A DNA stretch of 64,000 nucleotides from Haloferax sulfurifontis ATCC BAA-897 (GTDB lineage: Archaea > Halobacteriota > Halobacteria > Halobacteriales > Haloferacaceae). The stretch spans positions 1-64,000 of the forward strand of contig NZ_AOLM01000029.1 of NCBI RefSeq assembly GCF_000337835.1, in the 5' to 3' direction. Below, piece by piece: positions 61,981-64,000 of this stretch. The notes beneath the pieces are model-generated. The model was not told where the DNA came from, did not search any database, and saw only the letters and a list, made by a program, of their open reading frames with translations. How positions within the stretch are numbered: the first letter of the stretch is position 1; each line of letters begins with the position of its first letter. A program made the translations under genes and the position numbers.

Positions 61981-62508
61981 ATGTCCAACAGCGAGTCTCC
62001 AAATGGCCCGTCCGCATTCGACGATGCGTTTCGTGGCGACGACGTTGAACAACGCATCTACGGGACCATTCTCCAGACTCGCGAGCCGACGACGGCGAGC
62101 GCCATCGCCGACGTTGCCGACTGTGACCCGAAAACGGCTCGGAAATATCTGGGCTGGTTCAGTGAACTCGGTATCGTCACGCGCCACGACGGTCACCCGG
62201 CCACGTACGAGCGCAACGACGCCTACTTCGAGTGGCGGCGAATCAACCAGCTCGCGGCCGACCACTCCATCGAAGACCTCCAGCAGCGTGTTCGGGAACT
62301 GAGCTCGCGGATCGAGGCGTACGAGGACACGTATGGTGCTCCGACGCCAGCGGCCGTCGACGCCGTCACCGCTGCCGAAGCGAGCGACGACCGGACAATT
62401 GATGATATATACGGTGACCTCGGCAATTGGGCGACTGCGCTCGAGGAACAAACACGCTACGAACGTGCCCGTCAGCAACGCGTCAGTATCGACTCCCAAG
62501 GAATATGA
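61981..62508 (+). CDS. Haloarchaeal HTH protein (DUF7342-like), paralogue of 6216
   Basis: This 175-aa protein has a winged helix at about residues 20-80 (SAIADVADCDPKTARKYLGWFSELG), then FEWRRINQLAAD, and a long coiled-coil C-terminus. It is homologous to the HTH gene at 6216 (Y-F-E-(F/W)-RRI segment). The following TumE-like partner is missing at its expected place; instead a MITE, a ruined doc and a TumE-like 3' fragment follow. A CTATAT box is 23-28 nt upstream of the ATG. Confidence 0.75.
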   Translation: MSNSESPNGPSAFDDAFRGDDVEQRIYGTILQTREPTTASAIADVADCDPKTARKYLGWFSELGIVTRHDGHPATYERNDAYFEWRRINQLAADHSIEDLQQRVRELSSRIEAYEDTYGAPTPAAVDAVTAAEASDDRTIDDIYGDLGNWATALEEQTRYERARQQRVSIDSQGI

Positions 62509-62513
62509 CGTCC

Positions 62514-62638
62514 GGCTCTGTTGAATTCCTCTAGCATTGACATTGGGGAGAAGGATGCTTCTCCCGGGGTTCACCAGATACAGTTGGAAACCAGCGTCTC
62601 AGCAAATCGCTAGACAGCGAGAGGGTTTCAACAGAGCC
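62514..62638. mobile_element. 125-bp MITE with IS6-type terminal repeats
   Basis: It starts GGCTCTGTTGAATTCC and ends GGGTTTCAACAGAGCC as inverted repeats. It is 125 bp long and has no ORF. Its position, 5 bp after the HTH stop and 59 bp before the doc start, suggests insertion in an intergenic region. No clear 8-bp target duplication is visible. Confidence 0.75.
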
Positions 62639-62697
62639 GACCATACAGTATACAACACGGAAGAACGACTATTGGCTAGCGCGAGAGAGTCACAATT

Positions 62698-63095
62698 GTG
62701 ACTGACGACGTCGCGTATCCTTCGGTCGAGCTCATTCTCGATCTCCACGAGCAGATCGTTGACGAGGGCGACGCCACAGAACCCGGAATTCGATCGGAAG
62801 ACGCAATCGAATCTGCAGTGCAGTACGTCTCTGAAGGATACTTTGGGGAGGTTCCACAGACACTGCATGAAAAATCGGTACATCTGATGCGGCTTCTTGT
62901 TGCGGACATCCGTTCGTCGACGGGAACAAGCGAACGGCGCTCCGAACGGTAGTCGTCTTTTACATGCTGAACGGGTACACGTTCGACTACGGTGACGAAA
63001 TTCGCGCCTTACTGCACCGCTTTGCGACCGACGAATCCGCCGTCGACACTGAGACCGCAGTGATCTACTTCCGAGCGTGCGCTCGTCGCAACTGA
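62698..63095 (+). pseudogene. doc: Frameshifted Doc/Fic-family toxin
   Basis: GTG at 62698 starts MTDDVAYPSVELILDLHEQI, then GIRSEDAIESAVQYVSEGYF and HEKSVHLMRLLVAD. There a base is missing near 62906. Restoring it gives HPFVDGNKRTALRTVVVFYM, the Fic catalytic motif HPFxDGNKRT, then LNGYTFDY and a stop at 63093-63095. Doc proteins modify EF-Tu or similar targets (phosphorylation/AMPylation). The lesion disrupts the catalytic loop. No Phd-like antitoxin is found upstream. Confidence 0.85.
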
Positions 63096-63113
63096 TAAAG
63101 GGACACACAGAGT

Positions 63114-63299
63114 ATGTTCGACACAGAGATGGCGTCCAGCACCGATTCCTCGGCGGCGGTCGATGAAGAAGTTCGCCGATTATACGAGCGGTATCAGGCG
63201 GCCGACAGCGACGAGGAACGTCATGTGATCGCCCTTGAGATGGGGAAACTTGACGGACGCCGCCACGCAGAGATCTACGCCGCACTCGAAGACGAGTAA
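63114..63299 (+). CDS. Small hypothetical protein after doc
   Basis: This protein of up to 61 aa is acidic and helical, with VDEEVRRLYERYQAADSDEE and MGKLDGRRHAEIYAALEDE. The ATG at 63114 or 63129 is possible. It is 18 bp after the doc stop. Its family is not recognised. It may be a third component of the region or a stand-alone relict. Confidence 0.45.
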   Translation: MFDTEMASSTDSSAAVDEEVRRLYERYQAADSDEERHVIALEMGKLDGRRHAEIYAALEDE

Positions 63300-63310
63300 G
63301 CCAACAGAAT

Positions 63311-63439
63311 TCTTCCTACTTCCCGCCGACTGCCCCCACCCCCGGCGACGACGCTTCGTGGCCGACCGACCATCGCGACGTGCTTCGGCTCGTCCTCGAC
63401 GAAATTGGAGAACGGATAGCGACCCTGTGGGGTGAGTAA
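63311..63439 (+). pseudogene. C-terminal remnant of a TumE-like gene
   Basis: Translation gives SSYFPPTAPTPGDDASWPTD, then HRDVLRLVLDEIGERIATLW and a stop at 63437-63439. It aligns with the end of the TumE-like protein at 6767 (VYPEDPNDVLRMVLETIEKR). No start or N-terminal half is left. It was probably the partner of the HTH gene at 61981 before the MITE and doc came between them. Confidence 0.7.
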
Positions 63440-63547
63440 GGGATGTCCAAAAGGGAACCTGTATCGCGAACAGTCTCGTACCAAGACGAGGACCAGACAG
63501 CGGTTCCCGAGGGCGTTGTCTTCTCAGGGGTCGATAACCGAATTCAA

Positions 63548-63557
63548 TAGTTATTAT
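63548..63557 (+). promoter_or_regulatory. TATA-like box of the terminal ABC ATPase gene
   Basis: TAGTTATTAT is 23-32 nt upstream of the ATG at 63580, as for a leaderless transcript. Confidence 0.5.
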
Positions 63558-63579
63558 CCATGGTGACGGATTTTTCGTC

Positions 63580-64000
63580 ATGACTCGTAGCTCTCCTTCA
63601 GATAGCCCCGGACGGAAGCGAGGAGACTCCGACGAGTTGGCTATCGAGACGAGTGGATTGACCAAGCGGTTCGGCGACCACGTCGCGGTTGACCATCTCA
63701 ACCTCGCGATTCCGAGGGGACACACCTACGGGTTCCTCGGTCCGAACGGGGCGGGGAAGACCACGACGATGCGGATGTTGACGACCCTGATGCCACCGAC
63801 GGAAGGAACGGCAGCGATCATGGGCACGCCGCTCACCGATCGTGAAGTCGTCACACGCCATCTCGGATATCTCCCCGAGGAGCCACCACTCTACGAGGAA
63901 CTCACCGGGAGAGAACAACTCTCGTACGTCGCCTTTCTTCACGACATTCCGGACGATACCGCGAGCGACCGCATCGAGGAATTCCTAGCTCGTCTCGATC
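63580..64000 (+). CDS. ABC transporter ATP-binding protein, truncated by the window edge
   Basis: 140 codons of an ATPase start MTRSSPSDSPGRKRGDSDEL. TSGLTKRFGDHVAVDHLN follows, then FLGPNGAGKTTTMRMLTTL (Walker A, GPNGAGKTT) and GYLPEEPPLYEELTGREQL (Q-loop region, with the Q-loop glutamine replaced by Glu, common in ABC-2 exporters). The signature and Walker B are beyond the window. It resembles the ATPase at 37151 but is longer at the N-terminus. A permease is expected to the right. Confidence 0.9.
   Translation, partial: MTRSSPSDSPGRKRGDSDELAIETSGLTKRFGDHVAVDHLNLAIPRGHTYGFLGPNGAGKTTTMRMLTTLMPPTEGTAAIMGTPLTDREVVTRHLGYLPEEPPLYEELTGREQLSYVAFLHDIPDDTASDRIEEFLARLD

Overview
The window looks like part of a haloarchaeal (class Halobacteria) plasmid or megaplasmid. 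The proteins are acidic, coding DNA is GC-rich, and TATA-like boxes sit about 25-30 nt upstream of several start codons (leaderless transcripts). It carries an Orc1/Cdc6 initiator with flanking origin repeats, a ParA-type partition pair and a type IV secretion/conjugation-like operon. I see no rRNA, tRNA or cas genes. The species cannot be named from this sequence.

Layout. 1-443: right (trailer) end of a CRISPR array with 37-bp repeats. 0.58-2.58 kb: an ADP-ribosylglycohydrolase and a PD-(D/E)xK nuclease. 3.0-9.0 kb: an HTH + nucleotidyltransferase pair, an operator-linked module (HTH + TumE-like protein + zinc ribbon + a frameshifted small gene), then parA and its partner behind an iteron-like region. 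9.35-13.32 kb: two membrane proteins and a large putative nuclease between 88-bp inverted repeats, next to a ruined SRAP gene. 13.5-16.1 kb: a PemK/MazF-type toxin with its HTH partner, a nitronate monooxygenase and a hypothetical gene. 16.3-18.2 kb: orc1/cdc6 with TACTGGCAA repeats on both sides. 18.5-20.15 kb: a deleted second copy of the operator-linked module and a frameshifted TumE toxin with its antitoxin. 20.3-34.25 kb: one tightly packed + strand operon with a pilin-like protein, surface protein, lipoprotein, polytopic channel, VirB4 ATPase, VirD4-like ATPase and a PriS/PriL-like primase pair.

34.3-60.6 kb is dominated by CPBP (CAAX protease/bacteriocin-processing) family intramembrane proteins: eleven genes plus at least one remnant. 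They are interspersed with an ABC-2 exporter, an ArsR-type regulator, an MFS permease, a bactofilin-like protein, a P1B ATPase, UspA, an alpha/beta hydrolase, a flavodoxin and a penicillin-binding-protein-like hydrolase. 61.4-63.4 kb is a graveyard of toxin-antitoxin pieces: a third copy of the operator, an HTH gene, an IS6-type MITE, a frameshifted Doc and a TumE-like tail. The start of another ABC ATPase runs off the right edge.

The most interesting items are: (i) the CPBP cluster; (ii) a bipartite operator TTAACCAACA-N21-TGTTGGTTAA found at three loci with identical spacing and associated with a recurring, repeatedly decaying module; (iii) the 4-kb inverted-repeat-bounded island with an unrecognised nuclease/membrane set; (iv) a two-subunit archaeal-type primase encoded inside a conjugation operon. 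Several toxin-type or accessory genes carry single-base frameshifts while the long operons are intact, which suggests selective decay, although sequencing error is not excluded.
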